Below are positions 15,295 through 23,439 of a DNA stretch of 28,676 nt, piece by piece. How positions within the stretch are numbered: position 1 is the stretch's first letter; the number at the start of each line of letters is the position of its first letter. The notes beneath the pieces are model-generated. The model was given only the letters and a program-made list of their open reading frames with translations, was not told the DNA's origin and ran no database searches. Made by a program: the position numbers and the translations under genes. The stretch is from Verrucomicrobiota bacterium (GTDB lineage Bacteria > Verrucomicrobiota > Verrucomicrobiae > Limisphaerales > UBA11358), in NCBI GenBank assembly GCA_014860005.1, contig JACZKP010000158.1, forward strand, positions 1-28,676. Reading direction: 5' to 3'.

Positions 15295-17994
15295 ATGTCG
15301 GAACGGCTGCCGATTTACGAAATTGAAAACGACATCGTCGCCACGCTCAAGGCGACGAAGCGGCTCATTCTGCAAGCGCCCACGGGTTCAGGCAAATCCA
15401 CGCAAGTTCCGAAAATGCTGCTCAAGCACGGGCTGCTTGGGGACGGGCAGGTTGTGATTCTCCAACCGCGCCGGCTTGCGGCGCGCTTGCTGGCCGCGCG
15501 CGTGGCGCGAGAGCTGGGCGTCGAACTCGGGCGCGAAGTCGGCTATCAGGTTCGATTCGAGAACGTCACGAGTGCGGTCACGCGGATCAAATTTGAAACC
15601 GAAGGAATTCTGCTGCGGCAACTGATTCAAGACCCGACGTTGCGCGGCGTGCGTGCGGTCATCTTTGATGAGTTCCACGAACGCCATATTTACGGCGACA
15701 TCACGCTGGCCCGCGCGCTGGACATTCAAGAACAGGAACGACCCGATTTGCTGATCGCCGTGATGTCCGCCACACTGAATGCGGGGGCGTTGGAGGAATA
15801 TCTTTCCACGCGTAGGACAGGCGTCGCGCCTGTCTCCGTTCAAGATGCCGCTCAAGCGGTTCAAGAAGTCAGAGACAGGCGCGACGCCTGTCCTACGTGT
15901 TCAGTCCTGCGATCAGAGGGCCGCACGTTTCCGGTCGAGATTAAATACCTGACGCACCGGCTTGGGCCAAACTCACCGCCGGTGTGGGAACTCGCGGCGG
16001 ATGCGTTCAGTCATTTCGTCCGCTCGGGCGGGCAAGGGGATGTGCTCGTGTTTATGCCGGGCAGTTTTGAAATCAGCCAGACGCTGGAAACCATCCGTCA
16101 CGTGCCTGAGTCGAAGGGTTTCATTCTCCTCCCCCTCCACGGCGAACTGCCACCGCGCGATCAGGACGCCGCCGTCGAGCGTTATCAGCAACGCAAGGTG
16201 GTCGTGGCAACAAACGTGGCGGAGACTTCAATTACGATTGACGGCGTACGGCTGGTGATTGACAGCGGGCTGGCGCGAATTCCGCGGTACGACGCCAATC
16301 GCGGCATTAACACGTTGCTCATCGAGAAGATCAGCCAGTCCAGCGCCGACCAGCGCGCCGGTCGCGCCGGACGGACCGCACCGGGAACGTGCCTGAGGTT
16401 GTGGTCGCGGTCGGAACACGACGAGCGTGCGCCGCATGAGCTGCCGGAAATCAAACGGCTCGATCTCGCGGAAGTCGTGCTCACGCTCAAGGCGGCCGGC
16501 GTTGAGGATTTGCGTAAGTTCCGCTGGCTGGAAAAGCCGGATGAAATTTCGCTCACGCACGCGGAGGAATTGTTGCTGGATTTGGGCGCGCTTCGTAGGA
16601 CAGGCGTCGCGCCTGTCTCCAATCAGGATTCCGCTCAAGCGGCTCATGAAGTTGGAGACAGGCGCGACGCCTGTCCTACGGCGATCACCGATCTCGGGCG
16701 GCGGATGCTCGCCTTTCCGGTGCATCCGCGTTACTCGCGCATGATGCTGGCGGCGCAGGGATACGGTTGCGTTTACCAGGCGTGCCTCGTTGCCGCGCTC
16801 ACGCAGGGACGCGACCTGTTGTTGCGAGGTGGCGGCAAGGCGGTGCAATCCGACCGCGAGGATTTGCTCGGCGAGAAAGCGTCCTCGGATTTTTGGATTC
16901 TCATGCGTGCGTGGACTTACGCGCAGAAAAACCAATTTCGCCTCGATGCCTGCCGCCGGCTCGGCATCCACGCCGTGACGGCCCGGCAAGTCGGCCCGCT
17001 GCACGAACAGTTTCTTCGGATCGCCAAGGCTGAGGGTTTGGACACCCAACTGCGCGAAGTGAGGGATGAAGCGTTGCAGAAGTGCATTCTCATCGGCTTC
17101 AGCGACCGCGTGGCGCGACGGCTGGATCAGGGAACACTGCGTTGTGAACTGGTTCATGGCCGGCGCGGGGTGCTGGCTCGTGAGAGTGTGGTGCAACAGA
17201 GTCCGCTGTTCGTCGCCGCGGAAGTCCGCGAGATTCAGGGCCGCGACAGTGAAGTGAACACCCTGCTTTCACTGGCGACCGCCATTGAAGCCGATTGGCT
17301 GCGCGAGCTTTTCCCGGAAGACCTGAAGTCCGAACTTCACGTCCAATTCGACGCCACCGCCCGGCGCGTGCAGGCGGCGGAATTGCAACGTTTTCGCGAC
17401 CTGGCGTTGTCGGCGAAGCGGGTTGATCCGCCGCCGCCGGAGGCGGCTGCGCGATTGCTCGCGGAGGAGATTGCTTCCGGACGACTGCAACTACCGAAAT
17501 GGGACCATGCCGTGGAGCAATGGTTGTTGCGCTTGCGGCTGCTCGGGGAGCATTGCGCGGATTTGCAGTTGCCGCCGATCACCGAGGAGGACCGCAAACA
17601 CATCATTGAGCAACTGTGTCACGGGGCGGTGAGTTACAAGGACATCAAGGAGCGCGAGGTAAAGCCCGTGGTGATGTCGTGGCTTTCGCACGCGCAACGG
17701 GAACTGCTCGACAAGCACGCGCCCGAGCGACTCAACCTGCCCAATGGCCGCACGCCCAAGGTGACTTACGAGGCGGGCAATCTGCCGCACATTGCGCTAC
17801 GCATCCAGGAACTTTACGATGTGACGCAAACGCCACGCATCGCGATGGGTCGCGTGCCGGTGCTGGTCCATATCCTGACACCCGGCATGAAGCCGGTGCA
17901 GATCACGCAGGACCTCGCGAATTTCTGGCGCGAGCATTACCCGCGCATCAAATCGGAATTGCAGCGGAAATACCCGAGGCACTTGTGGCGGTAG
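15295..17994 (+). CDS. hrpB: ATP-dependent helicase HrpB with two in-frame palindromic insertions
   Basis: This 899-residue DEAH-box helicase has motif I PTGSGKST (29-36), motif II DEFH (125-128), motif III MSAT (157-160), VVATNVAETSITIDGV and motif VI QRAGRAGRT (from 353). Helicase-associated domains follow, and then the HrpB-type C-terminus (LNLPNGRTPKVTYEAGNLPH, ALRIQELYDVTQTPRIAMGR, ITQDLANFWREHYP). HrpB is a predicted RNA helicase whose cellular role is not well defined. Two 29-residue segments, 173-201 and 434-462, both beginning RRTGVAPVS and ending DRRDACPT, are encoded by near-identical 87-bp inverted repeats. Without them the protein would be 841 residues, close to ordinary HrpB. 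The insertions fall between motif III and the second RecA domain, and in a loop before LGRRMLAFPVHPR, so the enzyme may remain active. Confidence 0.95.
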   Translation: MSERLPIYEIENDIVATLKATKRLILQAPTGSGKSTQVPKMLLKHGLLGDGQVVILQPRRLAARLLAARVARELGVELGREVGYQVRFENVTSAVTRIKFETEGILLRQLIQDPTLRGVRAVIFDEFHERHIYGDITLARALDIQEQERPDLLIAVMSATLNAGALEEYLSTRRTGVAPVSVQDAAQAVQEVRDRRDACPTCSVLRSEGRTFPVEIKYLTHRLGPNSPPVWELAADAFSHFVRSGGQGDVLVFMPGSFEISQTLETIRHVPESKGFILLPLHGELPPRDQDAAVERYQQRKVVVATNVAETSITIDGVRLVIDSGLARIPRYDANRGINTLLIEKISQSSADQRAGRAGRTAPGTCLRLWSRSEHDERAPHELPEIKRLDLAEVVLTLKAAGVEDLRKFRWLEKPDEISLTHAEELLLDLGALRRTGVAPVSNQDSAQAAHEVGDRRDACPTAITDLGRRMLAFPVHPRYSRMMLAAQGYGCVYQACLVAALTQGRDLLLRGGGKAVQSDREDLLGEKASSDFWILMRAWTYAQKNQFRLDACRRLGIHAVTARQVGPLHEQFLRIAKAEGLDTQLREVRDEALQKCILIGFSDRVARRLDQGTLRCELVHGRRGVLARESVVQQSPLFVAAEVREIQGRDSEVNTLLSLATAIEADWLRELFPEDLKSELHVQFDATARRVQAAELQRFRDLALSAKRVDPPPPEAAARLLAEEIASGRLQLPKWDHAVEQWLLRLRLLGEHCADLQLPPITEEDRKHIIEQLCHGAVSYKDIKEREVKPVVMSWLSHAQRELLDKHAPERLNLPNGRTPKVTYEAGNLPHIALRIQELYDVTQTPRIAMGRVPVLVHILTPGMKPVQITQDLANFWREHYPRIKSELQRKYPRHLWR
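15811..15897. repeat. In-frame 87-bp palindromic element in hrpB, copy 1
   Basis: The element has perfect 26-nt terminal inverted repeats that begin CGTAGGACAGGCGTCGCGCC. Each arm holds its own small hairpin ACAGGCG-tcg-CGCCTGT, and the centre holds CCGC-tcaa-GCGG. Its length is 29 codons and it is read without stops, so it adds residues 173-201 to HrpB. It is identical to copy 2 at 79 of 87 positions. It resembles in principle the Rickettsia palindromic elements that sit inside protein genes. Confidence 0.9.
16594..16680. repeat. In-frame 87-bp palindromic element in hrpB, copy 2
   Basis: This is the same element as at 15811-15897, in the same orientation, frame and length, adding residues 434-462. 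Its terminal inverted repeats are perfect over 29 nt, slightly longer than in copy 1. The arms are invariant between copies, and all eight differences lie in the middle third. Confidence 0.9.
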
Positions 17995-18047
17995 CGCTAT
18001 ACTTGAGACACGCGGTCAAGCCATGAACCAACATTACCTTGCGTAGC

Positions 18048-18086
18048 GCGCGAAGCGTTGTGGAGTGCGCCAGCCCTCTGGCGCTT
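18048..18086. repeat. 39-nt intergenic repeat, copy 1
   Basis: It begins GCGCGAAGCGTTGTGGAGTG and ends CCAGCCCTCTGGCGCTT. A near copy in the same orientation is at 18340-18378. CCAG and CTGG pair inside it. Confidence 0.7.
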
Positions 18087-18156
18087 TGGGTGCGGCGCGG
18101 GGATAACGGGAGTGATGGTGGGAAGGTTTGAACGCGGACGGCGCCGGCGAAGGAGC

Positions 18157-18182
18157 GCGACTGTGTCTACAGTACCAGTCGC
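18157..18182. repeat. Hairpin with 7-bp stem
   Basis: GCGACTG and CAGTCGC are perfect arms around a 12-base loop. It lies between the two convergent genes and could end transcription or be part of a repeat unit. Confidence 0.5.
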
Positions 18183-18244
18183 AGCGCGGGAATGGCGGTG
18201 AGGCGTGGGAATAAAATTTAGGCGGCAAGGTGCTTGAGCGTGCT

Positions 18245-18268
18245 GCGGCTGGGCTTTGCCACAGCCGC
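18245..18268. repeat. Hairpin with 7-bp GC stem
   Basis: GCGGCTG and CAGCCGC are perfect arms around a 10-base loop (GGCTTTGCCA). There is no T-run, so it is not a classical terminator. Confidence 0.5.
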
Positions 18269-18339
18269 GCTCCGGGAAAAAGCGGTGAAGGGCCGCCGCA
18301 GTCCAAAACGCTGGCGCGTGGGCAGAGGTTTTCCGAAAT

Positions 18340-18378
18340 GCGCGAAGCGTCGTGGAGCGCGCCACTCCTCTGGCTGCT
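18340..18378. repeat. 39-nt intergenic repeat, copy 2
   Basis: It begins GCGCGAAGCGTCGTGGAGCG and matches 18048-18086 with a handful of differences. It ends 13 bases before the stop codon of the M14 gene on the minus strand. Confidence 0.7.
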
Positions 18379-18391
18379 GCGGTGCTTCTTG

Positions 18392-19579
18392 TCAGGGCGA
18401 CTTCAATTCCGCCAGCAACAGTTTCATCATTTCCTCCGCAGCCACCTGCGAGGCGCGACGGATCACTTTGCGGTCGGTGTCGTAACCGTATTCGTAGGTG
18501 ATGGCCGGCACGCGGAATTGTTCGTAACCCCAGGTTTTGGAAGTGGCGCTGCCGACGTTGTGCGAGTCGTTGCGCAAGAAGTAAACCTCCGGGCAACGCT
18601 GGTGAATGGCCGCCCGCCAGCGGCGGGTAAAGTCCGCGGGAAAAATGGGAAGCTTGTCCGGTTGCGCGTAAAAGATGTTGGTGTGGGTGGAATGAAAATC
18701 CAGCAACACGAACGGCCGGGCGCCGGGTTGTTCGGTGAAGGCCCGCAGCGACTCGCTTACGGCACGGGTTTCGGGCTGGGCGAAGCGCCGCCAGTCGCGG
18801 TTCAAGTCCACCGCGCCCAGATTGCTGCGCCAATGGCCGTGCTCGACCCCGTCGGGATTCATCAGCGGCACCACGACAGTCTGGAACTCCGTTCGGAATT
18901 GCCGCGCGAGCCGTGACTTGCCCGTGATCGTGTCCACAAAACTCATCAAACCCAGCGTGCCGGTGACTTCCGGCGGATGCTGGCGGCCAATCACGAACAC
19001 GTAATTGGGTCTTGTGGTTTCGGCGAAGACCAACTGCCGGATGGGCCGGCCCTCAATGGACTGGCCGATGACGCTGGATTGGGCAAACTCGAGCCGCATT
19101 TTCTGATCGGTCCAGACGCTGAGTTCCCTCAACCCGATCATTTCCTGCGCGGCGACCCAGAGGGGCTGCGGATCAACCTCCAATCGCACCACCGCCGTGC
19201 GCGTGGCGCGTTCGAGCGCATAATCGGAATCGGCGATGCGCTCCCATTTGGTGCCATCACGACTTAACCGGGGGCGCGTGCGCGGTTCGCCGTAAGTGTA
19301 GGTGAACCGCAACGCGATTGACTTTGGCTGGTCCGACCAGACTTTGAACGCGTACCACGGACTGCGATTAATGGGGACATTCTCGGGCGAGATCACGACT
19401 TTGAATTCGTTCTCGCCAAGGTGCGTGCATTCATTTAACCGCGCCCCCGAAAACTCGCTCGTGAAATGCACTCCGGCCTCGGGAAAATTCCACGTCCGCC
19501 GGTTTTGGAGTTCGACCTTGATCTGGCCCGGCGCGACCAGCGGCCACGTCAAGGCGGCGAGGAGGCACAGCGCCAGCAT
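18392..19579 (-). CDS. Exported M14 family zinc carboxypeptidase
   Basis: This 395-residue protein starts MLALCLLAALTWPLVAPGQ, a signal peptide. An alternative in-frame ATG at 19654 would add 25 residues before the hydrophobic stretch. An N-terminal beta domain (about 20-150, WNFPEAGVHFTSEFSGARLN) precedes the M14 catalytic domain. The zinc ligands fit the His and Glu of GRQHPPEVTGT and the His of LLDFHSTHTN. Substrate-binding motifs are NPDGVEHGHWR and VDLNRDW, and the catalytic Glu is in AITYEYGYDTD. The layout resembles cytosolic-carboxypeptidase-like M14 proteins with an N-terminal sandwich. It is expected to remove C-terminal residues from peptides in the periplasm. It is 199 bases downstream of the broken hybrid kinase, on the same strand. 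Confidence 0.9.
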   Translation of the reverse strand: MLALCLLAALTWPLVAPGQIKVELQNRRTWNFPEAGVHFTSEFSGARLNECTHLGENEFKVVISPENVPINRSPWYAFKVWSDQPKSIALRFTYTYGEPRTRPRLSRDGTKWERIADSDYALERATRTAVVRLEVDPQPLWVAAQEMIGLRELSVWTDQKMRLEFAQSSVIGQSIEGRPIRQLVFAETTRPNYVFVIGRQHPPEVTGTLGLMSFVDTITGKSRLARQFRTEFQTVVVPLMNPDGVEHGHWRSNLGAVDLNRDWRRFAQPETRAVSESLRAFTEQPGARPFVLLDFHSTHTNIFYAQPDKLPIFPADFTRRWRAAIHQRCPEVYFLRNDSHNVGSATSKTWGYEQFRVPAITYEYGYDTDRKVIRRASQVAAEEMMKLLLAELKSP

Positions 19580-19778
19580 TGTGGCCCGCGGTGAGAAAGG
19601 GGTTAAACTTAAAGGCAAATCTCGCCGGTGAGTCAGAACAGATGGCAAACACATGCGAGCGCAGTGAAGACCGGATGAGGGAGAAAAACAAGTTTCTCTT
19701 GCGGCAATGTCCCCGGGCGAATGGCGCGCTCCGCGTGTGCTCCACTCTCCTTGCGCTCCTGCCCGTACGGCGATTACT

Positions 19779-20468
19779 TCACGATTCCGCTCCCGAAGTC
19801 GTGTCGGACGGTGCGGCGGGACGATCCAGGCATTGGCGCACGGCCAAGGCAAGCATTCTTGGCGCACAGGGTTTTTGAAGGAAGTTCGCCCCTTCTTTAA
19901 GTTCAAAACCTTTGGCCACGACATCCGCGCTGTAACCGCTCGTGTAAATGACGGGCAGGTTGGTTTTGAGGCCATGAATAGTCTGGGCCAGGGCGCGACC
20001 CGTGATGCCGTCCGGCATGACCATGTCAGTCAGCAGCAGAGCAATCTGGTCGCCCTGCGTTTCCCACACTTTGAGCGCCTTTACCCCGGATTCGGCTTCG
20101 ATCACCGTGTAGCCGTATCGTTCCAGGACATTCCGCATTAACGCCCGCACTGCGGCGTCATCCTCCACCAGCAATATCGTCTCCTTGCCACCGGCGACTT
20201 GCGGCTCGGCCACCCGTTGCGCCTCGTGCTTCGCGACAGTTCCGGCCACCGGCAGATAGAGCCGGAAGGTCGCCCCGTGACCGGCTTCGCTATAAACCGT
20301 GATCCAGCCCTTGTGCTGCTGGACAATGCCGTAAACCGTCGCCAGGCCGAGGCCCGTACCTTTGCCGACGCCCTTGGTCGTAAAAAACGGATCGAAGATG
20401 CGGGCCTGCACTTCCCGGTCAATGCCGCAACCCGTATCACTTACGGAAACACAGACGTAGCCGCCCAT
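19779..20468 (-). CDS. Third piece of the broken hybrid kinase: HATPase end plus receiver
   Basis: This would be a 229-residue product if it is translated on its own from the internal ATG at 20468. It keeps the G1 and G2 boxes of the ATPase domain ([18 protein letters not shown]) but lacks the N-box, so it cannot bind ATP properly. The receiver at about 95-215 is intact ([14 protein letters not shown], Asp148, Lys in LQKPCAP) and could still accept phosphate. Confidence 0.4.
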   Translation of the reverse strand: MGGYVCVSVSDTGCGIDREVQARIFDPFFTTKGVGKGTGLGLATVYGIVQQHKGWITVYSEAGHGATFRLYLPVAGTVAKHEAQRVAEPQVAGGKETILLVEDDAAVRALMRNVLERYGYTVIEAESGVKALKVWETQGDQIALLLTDMVMPDGITGRALAQTIHGLKTNLPVIYTSGYSADVVAKGFELKEGANFLQKPCAPRMLALAVRQCLDRPAAPSDTTSGAES

Positions 20469-20486
20469 GGTGCTCTGAGGATTCAG

Positions 20487-21071
20487 TTACACGTAACCCT
20501 CGTCAATCTGTACGTCAGAGGTGCTGAGGATCAGGCGACCGCCCTCGGGCATGGCATCGCGCGCATTCACCGCGAGATTCATGATCACCTGTTCCATCAT
20601 GCCGACGTCCGCGAGCACGACGGAGAGATTCGAGCCGTAACTGACCTGCAGGGCGATGTCCTCCCCAAGAATGCGCTTGAGCATCCTGGTCATGTTGCCG
20701 ACGACCTCGTTAAGATCAATCACGTGCAGTTGCACGACTTGTTTGCGGGCAAACATCAGCAACTGGCGCGTGAGATGGGCGGCGCGATCCGAAGCGGCCG
20801 TGATTTGTTGCAGGAAATCGGCCAGTTCGCCGGGGGAGTCACCCGCATCCATCAGCGCCAGTTCGGCATTGCCGCGGATGACCGCCAGAACGTTGTTGAA
20901 GTCGTGCGCCACGCCGGCGGCCAGTTGGCCGACGGATTCCATCTTTTGAATGTGCCGGAGTTGCTGTTCGAGGTTGCGCTGGTTGGTAATGTCTGCCGCC
21001 ACGCCGACGATGCGATAAACCGTGCCCTCCGCATCGCGGAGTGGAAATGCCCGGTCCCGAATCCAACGCAC
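20487..21071 (-). CDS. Second piece of the broken hybrid kinase: PAS end, HisKA and ATPase start
   Basis: This would be a 194-residue piece, read from a GTG at 21071 or in frame from 21224. It holds the end of a PAS domain (MRWIRDRAFPLRDAEGTVY), the phospho-acceptor helix (GVAHDFNNVLAVI) and the ATPase N-box. It lacks the ATP-binding G boxes, which lie beyond the TAA at 20489-20487. It is inactive as a kinase alone. Confidence 0.4.
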   Translation of the reverse strand: MRWIRDRAFPLRDAEGTVYRIVGVAADITNQRNLEQQLRHIQKMESVGQLAAGVAHDFNNVLAVIRGNAELALMDAGDSPGELADFLQQITAASDRAAHLTRQLLMFARKQVVQLHVIDLNEVVGNMTRMLKRILGEDIALQVSYGSNLSVVLADVGMMEQVIMNLAVNARDAMPEGGRLILSTSDVQIDEGYV

Positions 21072-21224
21072 TGAACCGTCCGGGCGGGTGATGCGATAGG
21101 TTTCTTCGTACTCACCCCGCAGTTGTTTGGTCAGCGCCGCTTCGAGGACGCGATCGCGGTCCTCGGGATGGATCGCCTCCAGCCACCCGCGCGGTGACTC
21201 GAGGACACTCGCACAAAACCGGCC

Positions 21225-22985
21225 TCAGATGGCTTCGTAGGCCGGACTCACGTAGAGTATCTGGTTTTTTGCCGGGTCGGTGATCCAGAAAACTTCGTGG
21301 ATGTTTTCCGCCAACTGACGGAAGCGCGCCTCGCTTTCGCGCATGGTTTCGGTTGCCTGGATGCGTTCCAGCGCGCCGCTGCAATGGTCGGCCAGCGATT
21401 GAAGCACCTCCAGGTCCTTCGGACCATAGGCGTTTGCCTTGTAACTTTGAATGGACAGGATGCCGACGACGCGCTTGCCATCACGAATGGGGGCGAACAG
21501 CAGCGAGGCGGAACGACGCACCGTATCGCCGAAAGGTATGCCGGTCGTGTCCGCCTCCGGCGCCGGGCGCAGAATCAATTGCGCTCCGGACTCGATGACC
21601 CGCCGCGCCAAGGGCGACGGGGGCGCGTTGTCGTAAGTTGGCGGCACGTCAACCCGCCGGCCCTCCACCGTATCAGAGTTGAGCACATGGTAGATGTGGT
21701 CCATTTCCGGCGAGTATCTGTCCAGGGTAAAGGCGTCCCAGCCCAGCAACTCGTCGGCAACGTCCTTCACGATGCTGGCTGCTTCCCCGGGGGTTTTCGC
21801 CGAGTTGAGCCGCTGCCCCAGATTCGAGAAGACCTTCGCGCGTAATTCCGCGCGCTGGCGCTCAGTAACATCCCGCCCAATACCCATGACGCCTGACACG
21901 TTGCCCTGCTGCAACTGGGGCGTAACAATAAATTCGAGTGTGACGAAGTCCCCCGATTTGGTGCGGAGGCGCAACTCAAATTGTGGGGGCTTCTCGTTTT
22001 GCATGGCCCGGCGGAAGATGTCCAGCGCCGCGGCGAGATAGTCCGGGTGGATGAGCTGCTGGAACTCGCGGCCAATCCATTCCGAACGCGGAAAGCCGGT
22101 GATCGTCTCGAACGCGGTATTGAGCGACGTGATCGTCCGATCCGACGCCACTGTGAACACAATATCCCGGGCGTCTTCCACAAGGGTACGGAAACGCTCC
22201 TCGCTTTGCTTCCACGCTTGCTCCGCTCGTTTGCGCTCGGTGACGTCGTGCATGATGCCGATGAAATGCGTGATCGCCCCGCCGTTCGTGCGAACCGGCG
22301 TGACCGTGTGTTCGTCGTAATAAGTGCTGCCATCCTTGCGCCGGTTGATAAATTCACCGCGCCAGGTTTGGCCGGACAGGATGGTCTTCCAGAAATCACG
22401 GTAGAATTCGCCGCTATGTTGGCCGGATTTCAACACCCGCGGCGTTTGGCCGAGTACTTCCGCCGCCGTGTAACCGGTGGCCTGCGTGAACGCCGGATTG
22501 ATCCAGAGGATTTTGCCCGCGCGGTCGGTGACGTTGATGGCGTTGGCGGCGGTTTGAAGCGCAGTTGCCTGGAGGGCCAGTTGCTGCTGCATCCGGTTGC
22601 GCTCGTCCCGGAGCTTCTTTTGGTCCAGCGCGCGTTCAATGGCGTGCCCCAAACGCCCGAGCCGGTCTTTGAGGAGATAGTCCGTCACCCCGTGTTTCAT
22701 CGCCTCCACGGCCGCCTCCTCCCCGATGGTGCCCGAAATGAGGATGAACGGAATGTCCAACCCGCGCTCACGCAGGCAATCCACCGCCCTCAGCCCGCTG
22801 AACTGCGGCATCGAATAGTCCGAGAGAATCAGGTCGGGAGCATTCTCCAATTCAGCGAGAAAGTCCGGTTCGGTTTCCACCCGCTTCCATTCCGGCTCGA
22901 AGCCGGCGCGGCGCAATTCATGGAGGAGCAACAACGTGTCGTCCTCTGAATCTTCGACAATGAGAATGTTCAGGAGCGTGGACAT
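21225..22985 (-). CDS. First piece of the broken hybrid kinase: receiver-PAS-PAS-GAF-PAS start
   Basis: This would be a 586-residue product ending at TGA 21227-21225. It has an intact receiver (ILIVEDSEDDTLLLLHELR), two complete PAS domains and a GAF domain (SNLGQRLNSAKTPGEAASIV to YGPKDLEVLQSLADHC). It stops inside a third PAS domain, just after NQILYVSPAYEAI. It is the piece most likely to be translated, because its start follows the upstream receiver gene by only 10 bases. It would be a sensor and receiver without kinase output. Confidence 0.55.
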   Translation of the reverse strand: MSTLLNILIVEDSEDDTLLLLHELRRAGFEPEWKRVETEPDFLAELENAPDLILSDYSMPQFSGLRAVDCLRERGLDIPFILISGTIGEEAAVEAMKHGVTDYLLKDRLGRLGHAIERALDQKKLRDERNRMQQQLALQATALQTAANAINVTDRAGKILWINPAFTQATGYTAAEVLGQTPRVLKSGQHSGEFYRDFWKTILSGQTWRGEFINRRKDGSTYYDEHTVTPVRTNGGAITHFIGIMHDVTERKRAEQAWKQSEERFRTLVEDARDIVFTVASDRTITSLNTAFETITGFPRSEWIGREFQQLIHPDYLAAALDIFRRAMQNEKPPQFELRLRTKSGDFVTLEFIVTPQLQQGNVSGVMGIGRDVTERQRAELRAKVFSNLGQRLNSAKTPGEAASIVKDVADELLGWDAFTLDRYSPEMDHIYHVLNSDTVEGRRVDVPPTYDNAPPSPLARRVIESGAQLILRPAPEADTTGIPFGDTVRRSASLLFAPIRDGKRVVGILSIQSYKANAYGPKDLEVLQSLADHCSGALERIQATETMRESEARFRQLAENIHEVFWITDPAKNQILYVSPAYEAI

Positions 22986-22995
22986 GGCACGTGGC

Positions 22996-23439
22996 TCAAA
23001 GTTTGGGAATCCGGTTGAAGCGCAACCAGTACTCCACCAGCCGCTGCACGGATTCCGTGAACTCGTCAAAATCCATTGGTTTCACGATGTAACTGTTCAC
23101 CCCCAGCTTGTAACTGGCGACAAGGTCGCTCTCCTCCTCCGAGGAACTGAACACGACGATGGGGATGTTCCAGGTGCGGGGATCGGATTTGAGCCGGCGC
23201 AGGACCTGCAAGCCGTCCAACTTGGGCAGTTTCAAGTCCAACACGATTATCCGTGGGCTGGGGGCATGATTGCGTCCGGCGTGGCGTCCGGTGCTGGAAA
23301 TGAATTCCAGCGCTTCCGCCCCGTCCCCCACCACGTTGAGCCTGGCGACCAGGTTGCTCTTGGCGAACGTGTGCTTGAAGAAAGCCGCGTCGTCAGGGCT
23401 GTCTTCAATCAACAGGATTTCGGCGGTGTGGTCAGTCAT
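22996..23439 (-). CDS. Single-domain response regulator, Rcp1-like
   Basis: This is a 147-residue stand-alone receiver. It shows [19 protein letters not shown], the phospho-acceptor Asp68 in [13 protein letters not shown], the switch residue in [11 protein letters not shown], and the Lys in [11 protein letters not shown]. The insertion between strands 2 and 3 and the overall pattern match the Rcp1 family, which pairs with phytochrome-like kinases. The chosen ATG at 23439 overlaps the end of the upstream kinase gene by 8 bases, which indicates coupling, and the next gene follows after 10 bases. With no output domain it probably passes phosphate on or acts by protein contact. Confidence 0.93.
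   Translation of the reverse strand: MTDHTAEILLIEDSPDDAAFFKHTFAKSNLVARLNVVGDGAEALEFISSTGRHAGRNHAPSPRIIVLDLKLPKLDGLQVLRRLKSDPRTWNIPIVVFSSSEEESDLVASYKLGVNSYIVKPMDFDEFTESVQRLVEYWLRFNRIPKL

Larger units (their letters stand above)
17995..18391. other. Repeat-rich spacer between hrpB and the M14 carboxypeptidase gene
   Basis: These convergent gene ends are separated by about 400 bases with no credible gene. The spacer contains two copies of a 39-nt repeat and two hairpins, listed separately. ORFs open here are repeat-derived. Confidence 0.6.
19779..22985 (-). pseudogene. Hybrid histidine kinase frame interrupted by two in-frame stop codons
   Basis: One continuous frame of 1068 sense positions runs from ATG 22985 to the stop at 19779. 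Its domains in order are: receiver (Asp56 in LILSDYSMP), two PAS domains each ending in DVTERKRAE or DVTERQRAE, GAF (about 390-550), PAS, HisKA with His694 in GVAHDFNN, HATPase_c with NLAVNARDAMP and DTGCGID, and a C-terminal receiver (Asp987 in LLLTDMVMP). Codon 587 is TGA where relatives of the PAS_3 family have Trp (YEAI-stop-GRFCASV). Codon 833 is TAA where a Gln-like codon is expected (DEGYV-stop-LNPQS). No frameshift separates the parts. TGA is used as a normal stop elsewhere in the window. It is therefore a recently broken gene, or carries sequence errors. Confidence 0.85.

Noticed and set aside
15811..16680. CRISPR or direct-repeat array reading of the two hrpB elements
   Set aside because: There are only two copies, nearly 700 bases of helicase coding sequence separate them, and the units are inverted repeats read in frame. 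No cas genes are present.
18034..18833. Minus-strand ORFs in and beyond the spacer after hrpB
   Set aside because: They run across intergenic repeats and into the M14 gene in the wrong frame.
21225..21227. UGA read as tryptophan (recoded genetic code) in the hybrid kinase
   Set aside because: TGA is the natural stop of several intact genes here (for example those ending at 3050, 6312 and 12207), and a second break in the same gene is TAA. Nonsense mutation or sequence error is simpler.
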